A DNA stretch of 64,000 nucleotides, from assembly GCA_021847345.1 (NCBI GenBank), contig JAJZTW010000015.1:1-64000 (forward strand). Reading direction: 5' to 3'. Under the pieces are notes generated by a model. That model was given only the letters and a program-made list of their open reading frames with translations, was not told the DNA's origin and searched no databases. Both the position numbers and the translations under genes were made by a program. This document shows positions 1 to 9,420 of this stretch, one piece after another; position 1 is the stretch's first letter, and the number at the start of each line of letters is the position of its first letter. Origin of the DNA: Pseudomonadota bacterium (GTDB taxonomy: Bacteria > Pseudomonadota > Gammaproteobacteria > Burkholderiales > Burkholderiaceae_C).

Positions 1-925
1 CGGTCGACACCACGGTGAGCTTCAGGCCGGGAATGCGCACGTCGTAGAAGGTGTCGCCGGCGCCGTTGATGAAGCGCAGGCGCGAGACCTTGCCGGGCTT
101 GACCTGAGCCGTCCAGTTGCCGGCCGGCGTGGCGCCGTTGGCAAGATACGTCAGCGTGGCACCCGAGATGTCCGCCAGGTCTCCCCAGCTCATGCGCATG
201 CGCTGCCACATGGCGCGCTTGTCCAGCGCGGCGCGCAGGCCGTTGCGCTTGACGTCCTCGAAGAAGTCCACCGCCGTGGGCTCGTGGTAGTTGTCGAAGC
301 CGCTATCGACCTTGAGCTTGGCCAGCACGCGCATGGGATCCTCGTCCATCCAGTCCGACAGCAGCACCACGTGGTCACTGTCCGCCTGCACGGCGTGCCC
401 GTGCGCGGGATCGATGACGATCGCGCCGTAAAGCCCGGTCTGCTCCTGCATGCCGGCGTGCGAGTGGTACCAGAAGGTTCCCGACTGACGCACCTGGAAG
501 CGATAGACGAAGGTCTGCCCGGGCGCGATGCCGGCGAAGCTCAAGCCCGGGACCCCATCCATCTGGTAGGGCACGAGCATGCCATGCCAATGAATCGCCG
601 TCATGCGCGACATGCGGTTGGTGACGCGAATGGTCACCGTGTCTCCTTCGCGCCAGCGCAGCGTGGGTCCCGGCAGCGAACCGTTGACGGTGGTGGCCAT
701 GCGCGCGTGGCCGGTGAAGTTCACCGGAGTCTCGGCGATCACCAGGTCGAATTCGGTTCCGCGAAGCTCCGGGGCACTGCCCGTATGCGTGGTCGCGGCG
801 CGGCCCTGCGCCTGCGCGGCCAGCGTGGGCAGGCCGAGCAGCACGCCGCCGGCGGCCAGGCCCTGGACAAAGCGGCGCCGGGCGATTCCGGCACCACGGA
901 GCGCATCTGCGTATGAACGTCGCAT
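1..925 (-). CDS. copA: Copper resistance multicopper oxidase CopA (partial, C-terminus beyond the left edge)
   Basis: Reverse-strand frame open to the window edge: MRRSYADALRGAGIARRRFVQGLAAGGVLLG (Tat signal) ...TVNGSLPGPTLRWREGDTVTIRVTNRMSRMTAIHWHGMLVP...GTFWYHSHAGMQEQTGLYGAIVIDP, typical multicopper oxidase motifs. Missed by the ORF track because no stop codon lies in the window. Confidence 0.9.
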   Translation of the reverse strand, partial: MRRSYADALRGAGIARRRFVQGLAAGGVLLGLPTLAAQAQGRAATTHTGSAPELRGTEFDLVIAETPVNFTGHARMATTVNGSLPGPTLRWREGDTVTIRVTNRMSRMTAIHWHGMLVPYQMDGVPGLSFAGIAPGQTFVYRFQVRQSGTFWYHSHAGMQEQTGLYGAIVIDPAHGHAVQADSDHVVLLSDWMDEDPMRVLAKLKVDSGFDNYHEPTAVDFFEDVKRNGLRAALDKRAMWQRMRMSWGDLADISGATLTYLANGATPAGNWTAQVKPGKVSRLRFINGAGDTFYDVRIPGLKLTVVST

Positions 926-1042
926 GGATTCCTCAATTCTTGAAGGAATTCGCCGCGCGGCTGGTTCATACCGCGCGGACCGTTGTGGCGTGGATGCTGT
1001 CCACCCCGAGCAACGCATGCTAGAAACGCCATACTTGCCGGA

Positions 1043-1084
1043 GCATGACCGGCAGATGACGGTTTGGTCATCTGCCGGTCATGC
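1043..1084. repeat. Perfect 18-bp inverted repeat with 6-nt loop (GCATGACCGGCAGATGAC-ggtttg-GTCATCTGCCGGTCATGC)
   Basis: Read directly; lies between the Gly/Met-rich gene and copA. Confidence 0.95.
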
Positions 1085-1126
1085 CCACGGAGACTTCCCG
1101 GATGTCGCGCCGCGGTCGGCCCAAGC

Positions 1127-1906
1127 TCACTCGCCGAGGCTTTCGCGCTGCTGCGGAGTCAGCACCGCGTCGATCTGCCCGGCCGCCTCGAGGCGGTTGC
1201 GCAGCATCTGCAGCCGCAGGGTCGACAGCGCCGTGGCACGCTTCATGATGGCGTCGACATCGAGCTTGCCGCCGGTGGTCTGCCCCCAGGAGTCGAACAT
1301 GAGCTTGTGCATCGACTGCATCAGCGGCCACTGCTTGTCGAACAAGGCCTTCTCGATGCCCGCGACCTTGGTCCACTGCGCGTCACTGAGCCGGGGATTC
1401 ACGCCCCACCCGCCGTAGGCGCCGAAGCCGCCCATCATCCAGGGGCCCATGCCATAGCCGCCGTAGGCTCCCATCATGCCGGGCCCGAAGCCGCCGTAGC
1501 CCCCCATCATCCCCGGACCGAAGCCGCCGTAGCCCGCCATCATGCCCGGGCCGAATCCGCCATAAGCTCCATAGCCTCGCATCATCCCGGGGCCGTAGCC
1601 GCCATAGCCGCCGTAGCCTCCCATCATGCCGGGGCCGTAGCCGCCGTAGCCGCCATGTGCCCAGGGGCGCGGGTGCGTACCTGCCGGTCCACGCTGCCAG
1701 GCCCCGCCCGCATAGCCCGGCCCGTAGCCGCCCATCATTCCCGGGCCCATGCCATAGCCGTAGCCCGGGCCGTAGGCGTCGGACTGGGTGGCGGCCGCTG
1801 GAGCGCTGGCCGTGCCGGCAGCCAGCGCAGGAAGCGCGGCCGCGCCGAGGATCATCACGGGCGCGGCCACCAGGCCGAGCGCCAGACGCTTGTTCCACTT
1901 GAACAT
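1127..1906 (-). CDS. Periplasmic Gly/Tyr/Met-rich repeat protein with a Spy/CpxP-like C-terminal helical region
   Basis: Signal peptide MFKWNKRLALGLVAAPVMILGAAALPALA; repeated (Y/F)GPGMM-GGYGG units; C-terminus ...LSDAQWTKVAGIEKALFDKQWPLMQSMHKLMFDSWGQT...LTPQQRESLGE. Confidence 0.75.
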   Translation of the reverse strand: MFKWNKRLALGLVAAPVMILGAAALPALAAGTASAPAAATQSDAYGPGYGYGMGPGMMGGYGPGYAGGAWQRGPAGTHPRPWAHGGYGGYGPGMMGGYGGYGGYGPGMMRGYGAYGGFGPGMMAGYGGFGPGMMGGYGGFGPGMMGAYGGYGMGPWMMGGFGAYGGWGVNPRLSDAQWTKVAGIEKALFDKQWPLMQSMHKLMFDSWGQTTGGKLDVDAIMKRATALSTLRLQMLRNRLEAAGQIDAVLTPQQRESLGE

Positions 1907-1937
1907 GATTCGCTCCTTTGCGAACAGGCAATCGGAT

Positions 1938-2207
1938 TCAATGCAGGTCCAGGTCGGCGCGCCGGCGCTTGTACTCGTCGGCGTCGATCTCGCCCCGCGC
2001 ATATCGCTCGTCGAGGATGGCCCGCGCCGAGGAGCCGGAGGCCCTCGGCTTGGCGTGATGCCCGAGCATGCCGACGAACACGTCGCGCAGCAGCCCCGCC
2101 ACGAGTGCCACGACGACGACGACCAGCAGCAGCATGAAGACCCAGCCGAAACCGCCCATCATTCCGTAGCCCCACCCCCATCCGCCAGGGTGTCCGTACC
2201 ACATCAT
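1938..2207 (-). CDS. Small membrane protein with C-terminal SHOCT domain
   Basis: MMWYGHPGGWGWGYGMMGGFGWVFMLLLVVVVVALVAGLL...ARAILDERYARGEIDADEYKRRRADL; aaaggagaac upstream of start. Confidence 0.85.
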   Translation of the reverse strand: MMWYGHPGGWGWGYGMMGGFGWVFMLLLVVVVVALVAGLLRDVFVGMLGHHAKPRASGSSARAILDERYARGEIDADEYKRRRADLDLH

Positions 2208-2430
2208 GTCGTTCTCCTTTCGGTCGGTTCGCATCCAACGGTAGCGCCGCTCCGCCGGCATGTCGTTGACATGCCTTAAGCTCGCGCGCCTTGCCAGGCG
2301 CATCGCGCGCTGCTTCCGGGATGCCTGATACCCAGATTAGGATCCGAAGCCTGTCCCCCGGATGACCCGTCGATTACATTGACGTCATCTCGGGCCTGCG
2401 CAGTGGAGTGTGGGCAAGGACGGTACATCG

Positions 2431-3117
2431 ATGAAATTGCTCGTGGTCGAAGACGAGGCCAAGACGGCCGACTACCTGCGCCAGGGGCTGAGCGAGGCTG
2501 GCTTCATCGTCGATCTCGCTCGCAACGGCCTGGACGGGCACCACCTGGCGATGACCGGCGACCACGAGCTGATCGTGCTCGACGTGATGCTTCCCGACGT
2601 CGACGGCTGGCGCATCCTGCGTGCGCTGCGCGACGCCGGGCGCGACGTTCCGGTGCTGTTCCTGACCGCGCGCGACAGCGTCGAGGACCGCGTCAAGGGG
2701 CTGGAGCTCGGCGCCGACGACTACCTGGTCAAGCCCTTCGCCTTCACCGAGTTGCTGGCGCGCGTTCGCACGCTGCTGCGCCGCGGCCGCAACCCGGCGC
2801 AGGCCGACAAGCTGCAGGTGGCCGACCTGGTTCTCGACCTGCCTCGGCGGCGCGCCAGCCGTGGCGGCACGCGCATCAACCTGAGCAACAAGGAGTTCGC
2901 GCTGCTCGAGCTGCTGGTGCGGCGCCAGGGCGAGGTGCTGCCGCGCTCGCTGATCGCGTCGCAGGTGTGGGACATGAATTTCGACAGCGACACCAATGTG
3001 ATCGACGTGGCCATCCGGCGCCTGCGCGCCAAGGTGGACGACGCCTTCTCGCCCAAGCTGATCCACACCGTGCGTGGCATGGGCTACACCCTCGACCTGC
3101 CCGATGCCGACACTTGA
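2431..3117 (+). CDS. copR: Heavy-metal (copper) response regulator, OmpR family (CopR/CusR-like)
   Basis: [36 protein letters not shown] receiver domain plus winged-helix C-terminus; overlaps the downstream kinase gene. Confidence 0.85.
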   Translation: MKLLVVEDEAKTADYLRQGLSEAGFIVDLARNGLDGHHLAMTGDHELIVLDVMLPDVDGWRILRALRDAGRDVPVLFLTARDSVEDRVKGLELGADDYLVKPFAFTELLARVRTLLRRGRNPAQADKLQVADLVLDLPRRRASRGGTRINLSNKEFALLELLVRRQGEVLPRSLIASQVWDMNFDSDTNVIDVAIRRLRAKVDDAFSPKLIHTVRGMGYTLDLPDADT

Positions 3118-4540
3118 GCCGGGCGCGGCCCGCATCGGGCGCCGCGCGCGCCGCCCGGCGTCGCTGGCGCTGCGCGTGACGGCGTGGGTCGGCCTCGCCA
3201 CCACGCTGATCTTCCTGGTCGCCGCGTGGGCGGTGGAAGTGTCGATCGAGGAGCATTTCGCGGGCCAGGACCTCGGGCAGCTTCGTCCGGTGGCGCAGAC
3301 CCTGCGCGTGGCCCTCGACGACGCGGCTGCCGGCGCCGGCAGCGAGGCGCTGCAACAGCGTTTCGCCGAGACCATCGCCGACCACCACGAGGTGTACTTC
3401 CGGGTCGAGGATGCGCATGGCCGCGTGCTGTTCGACGCGACGCCGCCGGGGCTCGCCGCGCGCGCGCGTGCCGACCCGGCCGTGGCGCAGCTGGACGCCC
3501 GCGCGCTGCGCATCTGGACCGCCAGCGGGCGCAGCTACCGAGGCGCGGTGCTGCGCATGGACCGCGACACCGTGATCCTGGCCACCGCCATCGACTACCA
3601 CCTGCGCTTCCTCGCCGCGCTGCGGCGCGCGCTGTGGCTCGGGACGCTGGGCGCCAGCGCCTTCAGCGTGCTGGTGGCGTGGCTGGCGGTGCGCCAGGGG
3701 CATGCGCCGATCCGACGCATCGGCGCGCGCATGCGCGAGGTCAGCTCGGAACACCTGGACGTGCGCCTCGACCCGGACAAGGTGCCGGTGGAACTGGCCG
3801 GGCTGGTCGTTTCCTTCAACGCGATGCTCGAACGCATCGGACAGAGCTTCGAACGCCTGTCGAATTTCTCCGCCGACATCGCGCACGAACTTCGCACCCC
3901 CGTCACCAACCTGCGCACCCAGACCCAGGTCGCGCTGTCGCGCGCGCGCAGTGCCGACGACTACCGGGAAATCCTCTACTCCAACCTCGAGGAGTACGAG
4001 CGCATGAGCGCGATGATCGGTGACATGCTGTTCCTGGCACAGGCCGAGCACCAGTTGATCCGGCCCGCGCAGGCCGAAGTGGACCTGGTCCCCGAGGTCG
4101 GCGAACTATTCGAGTACTTCGAGGCCTGGGCGGAGGAACGCGGAGTCGGGCTGGAGACCTTCGGCGAAGCCCCGCGAATTCGCGGCGACCGCGCGATGCT
4201 GCGACGGGCACTTTCGAATCTTTTGTCGAATGCGATTCGCCACAGCAAGGCTGGAGCCACGGTCAGCGTGCGCTTCGGCATCGATCCCGCCGGCTGGCTG
4301 GAAGTGCGTGTCGAGAACCCGGGGGTGGACATCCCGGCCGAGCACCTGCCCCACCTGTTCGAGCGTTTCTACCGCGTCGACCCTTCGCGCCAGCGCAACG
4401 GCGAAGGGGCCGGACTGGGGCTGGCCATCGTGAAGTCGATCGTCGAAGCCCACGGCGGGAGCGTGGGCGCGATGTCCGCCGCAGGGCATACGAGATTCTG
4501 GATGCGCCTGCCGCTGGCCCGATCAAGCCCGCGGCGCTGA
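3104..4540 (+). CDS. copS: Heavy-metal sensor histidine kinase (CopS/CusS-like)
   Basis: HAMP region, [30 protein letters not shown]-box, ATPase N/G boxes ([20 protein letters not shown]). Confidence 0.85.
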   Translation: MPTLEPGAARIGRRARRPASLALRVTAWVGLATTLIFLVAAWAVEVSIEEHFAGQDLGQLRPVAQTLRVALDDAAAGAGSEALQQRFAETIADHHEVYFRVEDAHGRVLFDATPPGLAARARADPAVAQLDARALRIWTASGRSYRGAVLRMDRDTVILATAIDYHLRFLAALRRALWLGTLGASAFSVLVAWLAVRQGHAPIRRIGARMREVSSEHLDVRLDPDKVPVELAGLVVSFNAMLERIGQSFERLSNFSADIAHELRTPVTNLRTQTQVALSRARSADDYREILYSNLEEYERMSAMIGDMLFLAQAEHQLIRPAQAEVDLVPEVGELFEYFEAWAEERGVGLETFGEAPRIRGDRAMLRRALSNLLSNAIRHSKAGATVSVRFGIDPAGWLEVRVENPGVDIPAEHLPHLFERFYRVDPSRQRNGEGAGLGLAIVKSIVEAHGGSVGAMSAAGHTRFWMRLPLARSSPRR

Positions 4541-5104
4541 ATCTTCGAGACAGCGCCAGGGGCTCGCGGCGCCCGGAGCCGCGAAGCGGATCACCCTCCC
4601 GCTGAAACTGGCCAGGAACCGGGACTCGCCGACCGACGCATTCGACTCCCCCCACCGCGCCGGATCGCGCACATGGATGCAGCGAGGCTCCGCGGCGTCG
4701 AAGCCGCAGGCCACGACCAGATGCCCGCCCCGGCGCCCATCCTCGGGAAAGCCCAGGGTCACCGACGCAATGACCGGTCCCTGCAGCAAGGCCGCGCGCA
4801 ACTCGTCCGGCCCGTCGATGGCGCAGGCGCGGGCCAGGAGTCCACGGCGTTGCGCCATCTCCGCGAGCCCCGCGTGAATCCAGCCCTTGTCGCCGTAGGC
4901 GCCTTGCGTCACTCCTTCCGCCAGCAGTCCCGCATACGCCTCGTCACGCCCGGTGAAGAAGCGCACGATCATGCGCAGGCAGGCGACACCGCAACCGCGC
5001 TCGGCCCAGAACCCGGCGTCGCGCCCCTGGATGCTGAGCCCATGCGGCCATTCCTGATGACCGAAGCGCTGGGCGAAGCGCATCACGTCATGGTGCACCG
5101 ACAT
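4523..5104 (-). CDS. C39/papain-like cysteine peptidase-fold protein
   Basis: WAERGCGVACLRMIVRFF (Cys), GGHLVVACGFD (His), HVRDPARWG (Asp) catalytic-type triad spacing. Confidence 0.7.
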   Translation of the reverse strand: MSVHHDVMRFAQRFGHQEWPHGLSIQGRDAGFWAERGCGVACLRMIVRFFTGRDEAYAGLLAEGVTQGAYGDKGWIHAGLAEMAQRRGLLARACAIDGPDELRAALLQGPVIASVTLGFPEDGRRGGHLVVACGFDAAEPRCIHVRDPARWGESNASVGESRFLASFSGRVIRFAAPGAASPWRCLEDSAPRA

Positions 5105-5107
5105 GGC

Positions 5108-6382
5108 TCAATGCGCCTGAATGCAGCGCGCGAATTCTTCGCGCTCCCAAGCGCGGATGGCCAGCGCATCGGCTTCGAGCTGCTCGCGGCTGACATGGCA
5201 AAGATAGACCCCGCCGGGCTTGGACCCCAGGTCGACCGTGGGCAGCAGGCGATCGCCTTTTCGAAGCGCCATCCTGTGTCCATGGTAGGAGGCCAGGCTG
5301 CGGATCGGCTCGAGGTCGATATCTCGCAACAGCCGGCCTTCGACTCCGGAAATCAGACTGACCCCCATCGCCTGCAGCTTCAGGGGTTCGGCGCTGGGCC
5401 GCGCGCGTGCCCATTCGGGAATCAGATAGGCATCCACGACCTCGTCGATGTAGGAGCGGCCGAACACCCTCAGGCTGAGACAGGGATCCATGCCACCCGC
5501 CGGGCGGGTGGCCGTCTCCAGGATTCGTGGTCCCTGCGCGGTCATGATGATTTCCGTGTGCGAGGCCCCCCAGCGCACACCCAGCGCATCCAGCACCCGG
5601 GCGACGTAGTCGCGGATCGGCGCCATCGGCTCGGCGGACGCATCCTCCAGGATCTGGCGGTCATAGATCACGCGCCCGTTCGCATCGCCCTGGACCCGGC
5701 TTTTCACGGATTTCCAGATTTCCCGGAAATGGTGCTGTCCAGCGACGGAGACGGTATTGACGGCATATTCATCGCCGGCAAGGAAGCCTTGCACGACCAC
5801 GCCGCAGTTCGCCACACCGAACACGTTCCGGTTCGCGACGATCGAGGCCACCGCCCGACGCACGGCTTCGGCGTCATCGCACACCATCACGTGATCCGAC
5901 CCGGCACTGGCCGCGGGCTTCACGACCAGCCTCGGCGGCACGGGCCCCGGCGTGCTCCATACCTGCTCAGCACGCTCGTCGAAGTGGATCTGCCAGGGAA
6001 TCGGAACACCCGCCGCATCCAGGCATCGATGCATCGCACGCTTGTCCTGCCTTGCGCCAGGCCACGCAGCCGCATTGGCGGTCGCGACACCGAGGGCCAG
6101 CGCCAGTTCGTCGGCCAGGGAACTGCCGGTTTCCGCTCCGGCCAGCACATGGGACACGCGCAGGCCCTTCAGGCGCCGCACCACGCCGGCGAGGCCTTCG
6201 CGTGCATCGATGCAGTCGATGAAATCGCCCTGCTCCGCGCAGGCCATTCCTGGCGCGGGCTCGCAGGCGGTCCTCACATGAACCACGTCGATGCCCCGGC
6301 AGCGCAAGGCGGGCGGGAAATACGCACCGCTCGAGAATGCATCCACGACGGCCACCGTTGCATGGTTGTATCCAGCCCTCAT
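5108..6382 (-). CDS. ATP-grasp ligase (L-amino-acid ligase/BacD-like)
   Basis: LVVKPAASAGSDHVMVCDDAEAV, VVVQGFLAGDEYAVNTVSV, SHTEIIMTAQGPRILETATRPAGGMDP; ATGA overlap with the upstream MFS gene. Confidence 0.75.
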   Translation of the reverse strand: MRAGYNHATVAVVDAFSSGAYFPPALRCRGIDVVHVRTACEPAPGMACAEQGDFIDCIDAREGLAGVVRRLKGLRVSHVLAGAETGSSLADELALALGVATANAAAWPGARQDKRAMHRCLDAAGVPIPWQIHFDERAEQVWSTPGPVPPRLVVKPAASAGSDHVMVCDDAEAVRRAVASIVANRNVFGVANCGVVVQGFLAGDEYAVNTVSVAGQHHFREIWKSVKSRVQGDANGRVIYDRQILEDASAEPMAPIRDYVARVLDALGVRWGASHTEIIMTAQGPRILETATRPAGGMDPCLSLRVFGRSYIDEVVDAYLIPEWARARPSAEPLKLQAMGVSLISGVEGRLLRDIDLEPIRSLASYHGHRMALRKGDRLLPTVDLGSKPGGVYLCHVSREQLEADALAIRAWEREEFARCIQAH

Positions 6383-7623
6383 GTCCCGTCTCCCCTCGCT
6401 GTGTGAACACCATGGATCGATACCGCGACCATGAGAAATGCCGCCACGGACAGGGCCACCGCCAGACGCACGTCGAGCACGTAGAGCAATGCCGACGGAA
6501 CGGCGAGGCCGGCCAGGCCGGCGGCCGCCAGCAGGAAGGCGCGCCGGCTGAACTCCGACCCCATGCGTGCGGGATCCATGGCAGCCACCCATTCCAGGTT
6601 GAATCTCATGAACGCCAGCTCGAAGGCCACCATGAAGGCGAAATAGCTCAGGTAGCTGATTCGCGGCTCCCGAATCAGGAAGGCCAGCGCCAGCGCCGAC
6701 ACGGTTGCACCGGTGAGCCACAGCCAGGGCCGCTGGCACGAACGCCCCAGGCGAACAAAGCCGCTGGACAGCCAGGCACCGAGCAACACCCCCACGGTTG
6801 CCAGCGCGCTGACCACCCCGACCCCGGCAACCCCCTGGCCGAGGTAGCTCATCGGATAGGCGACCCGAATGGCATTGTGCAGACCCTGGAAGGCAGTGAT
6901 CACACCGAGCATGCCCAGCCAGTACGCTGCGCGCCGGCTCCTGGCATGTCGCGCATGTCGCGCGTGCACGGCCGGCAGGGTGCCGGGGGCCCCGGGAGGG
7001 TTCAGGTGGGCGGCGGACCGCGGCACCTTGACATGTCGCAACCCGATGGCCGTGATGCCGAACACGCCCGCGCTCCACGCCAGCAAGGCCACGGGGCCTG
7101 CGCTCGCGCCGATCAGCGAAAACACCACCCCGGCGGTGGCGGTTCCCACGATGCGCCGGAACTCCAGAGACGCGATGGCCTGGTCCGCGAGTTCGCCGCA
7201 GGGGCAGATGGTTCTGGCGGCCACCGACGCCGCGGCGCGGGTCAGCGCGTCGGTGAAGCCCCTCAGGCTCGCGAGGCAGACCGCGAGGGCCACGTTCGAG
7301 TGCCAGACCGCGATCGCGCAAAGCGCGAAAACCCCCACGCTGGCCATCTCGGACAGACTGGCGACGCGGGTCGGCGAGCGCCCCTCGGTCAGCCAGGCGA
7401 TGCCCCGAGGCCACAGCAGGGTCACGAGCCACTGGCCGGCGAAGACCAGCGAGGACAGCGCGACCCGCCCGGTCGCCTGGTCCACCCACACCGCCAGGGC
7501 GAGCAGGCCGAGCATCGACGCGGTACTGGAACCCTGCACCGCCCAGCAAAGGCCCTGGACTCCCCGGCCGCCGGGCTTGCTCGCCTTGCCGCAAGGCAGA
7601 AACCGCATCAGGAGACGCTGCAT
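6379..7623 (-). CDS. Major facilitator superfamily exporter
   Basis: Multiple hydrophobic helices across the ORF C-terminal about 414 aa starting MQRLLMRFLPCGK; start position approximate. Confidence 0.75.
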   Translation of the reverse strand: MQRLLMRFLPCGKASKPGGRGVQGLCWAVQGSSTASMLGLLALAVWVDQATGRVALSSLVFAGQWLVTLLWPRGIAWLTEGRSPTRVASLSEMASVGVFALCAIAVWHSNVALAVCLASLRGFTDALTRAAASVAARTICPCGELADQAIASLEFRRIVGTATAGVVFSLIGASAGPVALLAWSAGVFGITAIGLRHVKVPRSAAHLNPPGAPGTLPAVHARHARHARSRRAAYWLGMLGVITAFQGLHNAIRVAYPMSYLGQGVAGVGVVSALATVGVLLGAWLSSGFVRLGRSCQRPWLWLTGATVSALALAFLIREPRISYLSYFAFMVAFELAFMRFNLEWVAAMDPARMGSEFSRRAFLLAAAGLAGLAVPSALLYVLDVRLAVALSVAAFLMVAVSIHGVHTARGDGT

Positions 7624-7828
7624 CGAATCGAACACTCCAAGACCACCGCACTCGAACGGTCGTCGAACCAGGGCGAAGCAAGGGAAGGGGCTGGGGGAAT
7701 CACGCATCGCGCATGCATCGCGCGGTCCATCGCGCGGTCCATCGCGCCACGGACTGCGCCACCAGCGACACCCCGACGCCGCCGCCCCGACGCCGGCCTG
7801 GTTCGAGACCTCGTGGGTCGGGATCGCG

Positions 7829-8989
7829 TCAGCGCAGCCCACCGCGCAAATGCGTGGCACCGGCGAGTCGATCCCGCAACTCCATGCCGGGAAGGATCGG
7901 CAGCTCGGCCTTCCCGTCGCAAGCGGCAGGCTCGTGCACCACATGGCGCCATGGCACCAGCTTTTCCGCGTTGTCCGCGCTGGCCAGGATGGCGGCCAGG
8001 ATTTCCTCGTCCTCGATCCCCAGGGCATGCGCCGAAAGCATCAGGTTGCTGTTCTTCTGCACGCCGGGAATCGTGTTGATCTCGAGAAAAATGGGTTCAC
8101 CGCTCGCCTGCTCGACCAGGAAATCCGCTCGGATCGCTCCGTCGAAATCCAGAGCGGAGCAGATCGCATGCATGGCCTCGTGGATCGGACCGACCCATGG
8201 GTGGGACCGATCGACGATCGGCTGGAATTCCACCGACGGCCCGCGCGCGCAGCCCAGTTTCGACGGGCCGTCGTAGTACACCGCCGCGGGTTTGCACGCC
8301 AGCGGCGGCATCATCACCGCGCTGCCGCCGAAGTACAGCACCGGAACCGTCACGGCGACGCCCTCGACGAAGGGCTCGATGATGAAGTCCCTGAAACCCT
8401 GCCCGGCGTGCTCCGCCAGCGCCCGGGCAAACTCCGAGCGGCTGCTCACCAGGCTCAGGCCGATGCTGCTGCCCCCGAGACAGGCCTTGAGCATGAAGGG
8501 GAACGACGGGAGCCGATCGGGCACGCCCCACTCGGGCTTGACGCGCTGGCTCGGCAGGGTCCGCACCCGCGCGCCATGCAGCATGAGCTTCATCAGGCGC
8601 TTGTCCGCCGCGACGCCGCTGGGAGCCACGCCGCTTCCGGTGTAGGGAATGCCAAGATAGGCGAGCAGGCCCTGCAGATTGCCATCCTCGCCGAAGGGGC
8701 CGTGCGTATTGAGAAAGGCGGCATCGAGCCCTTCGAGCGAGGCGATGAAATCGGGCGCGGTGGGGTCGACCCACTCGCTGGATATGCCGATGTTGCCGAA
8801 GCTTCGGGTGATGTCCATGACCGAAAGCTGGCTGCTCGGCTTGTGGCGCAGATAGGTTCCGTCCTCCACCGACGTGGCCCCGTACAGCACGCCGACACGC
8901 CAGTTGCGCATCGAGGCCATCTTGTTCGCGATGCGCCTTCGGAACGCGTCGCGTTCCAGTTCCCACCACCCCATCAGCCCGCTCGGCAT
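7829..8989 (-). CDS. D-alanine-D-alanine ligase-like ATP-grasp protein
   Basis: WRVGVLYGATSVEDGTYL, LNTHGPFGEDGNLQGLLAYLGIPYTGSGVAPSGVAADKRLMK, LKACLGGSSIGLSLV, EINTIPGVQKNSNL; no cell-wall gene context. Start chosen at MPSGLMGWWE with AGGGGG upstream. Confidence 0.8.
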   Translation of the reverse strand: MPSGLMGWWELERDAFRRRIANKMASMRNWRVGVLYGATSVEDGTYLRHKPSSQLSVMDITRSFGNIGISSEWVDPTAPDFIASLEGLDAAFLNTHGPFGEDGNLQGLLAYLGIPYTGSGVAPSGVAADKRLMKLMLHGARVRTLPSQRVKPEWGVPDRLPSFPFMLKACLGGSSIGLSLVSSRSEFARALAEHAGQGFRDFIIEPFVEGVAVTVPVLYFGGSAVMMPPLACKPAAVYYDGPSKLGCARGPSVEFQPIVDRSHPWVGPIHEAMHAICSALDFDGAIRADFLVEQASGEPIFLEINTIPGVQKNSNLMLSAHALGIEDEEILAAILASADNAEKLVPWRHVVHEPAACDGKAELPILPGMELRDRLAGATHLRGGLR

Positions 8990-9420
8990 GTGCAGAACCC
9001 CCTGGTTGCAAACCTCGATGGCGCCCGGCGCCGGCATGGCTGCGCGTCGAACTTGCCTCTTGGAGCCCGCATCGCGACGAAAGTTTCCGGGCTTCGCGAA
9101 TGCCCACAGATGCGCGTGGGGCATTCGCGCGCTGCGCAGCGCAATTCACAGGCACGTCGAACGCGCACCGGATCCCGGGTTCATCTCGACGGGCGTGGTC
9201 GGCAGCGGCCCGCATGCCATCCAGGCATGCCATGCAGGCCGGGCCGTGGTCGGGTCGCAGCCGGGACTTGCCGCGTCATGCCACCGGCCTACCATGAGGG
9301 GCTGGCCAGCGAGGCTTGACGAGGCGCGCAGTCGCCAGTCTGCAACGCCAGCAGGACACTTCTTACAATCCGGGAAGCTCAGCAGCTATTCCTGCTTCCC
9401 GTAGCGAACATCAAAGCCCC

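Noticed and set aside
6944-6968. catgtcgcg repeats inside the MFS gene (HARHARHARS)
   Set aside because: Short coding microrepeat in a predicted cytoplasmic loop; no evidence for an independent element.
5108-7681. 857-aa minus ORF as a single protein
   Set aside because: Real ATP-grasp gene begins at 6382; upstream part is out of frame with the MFS gene.
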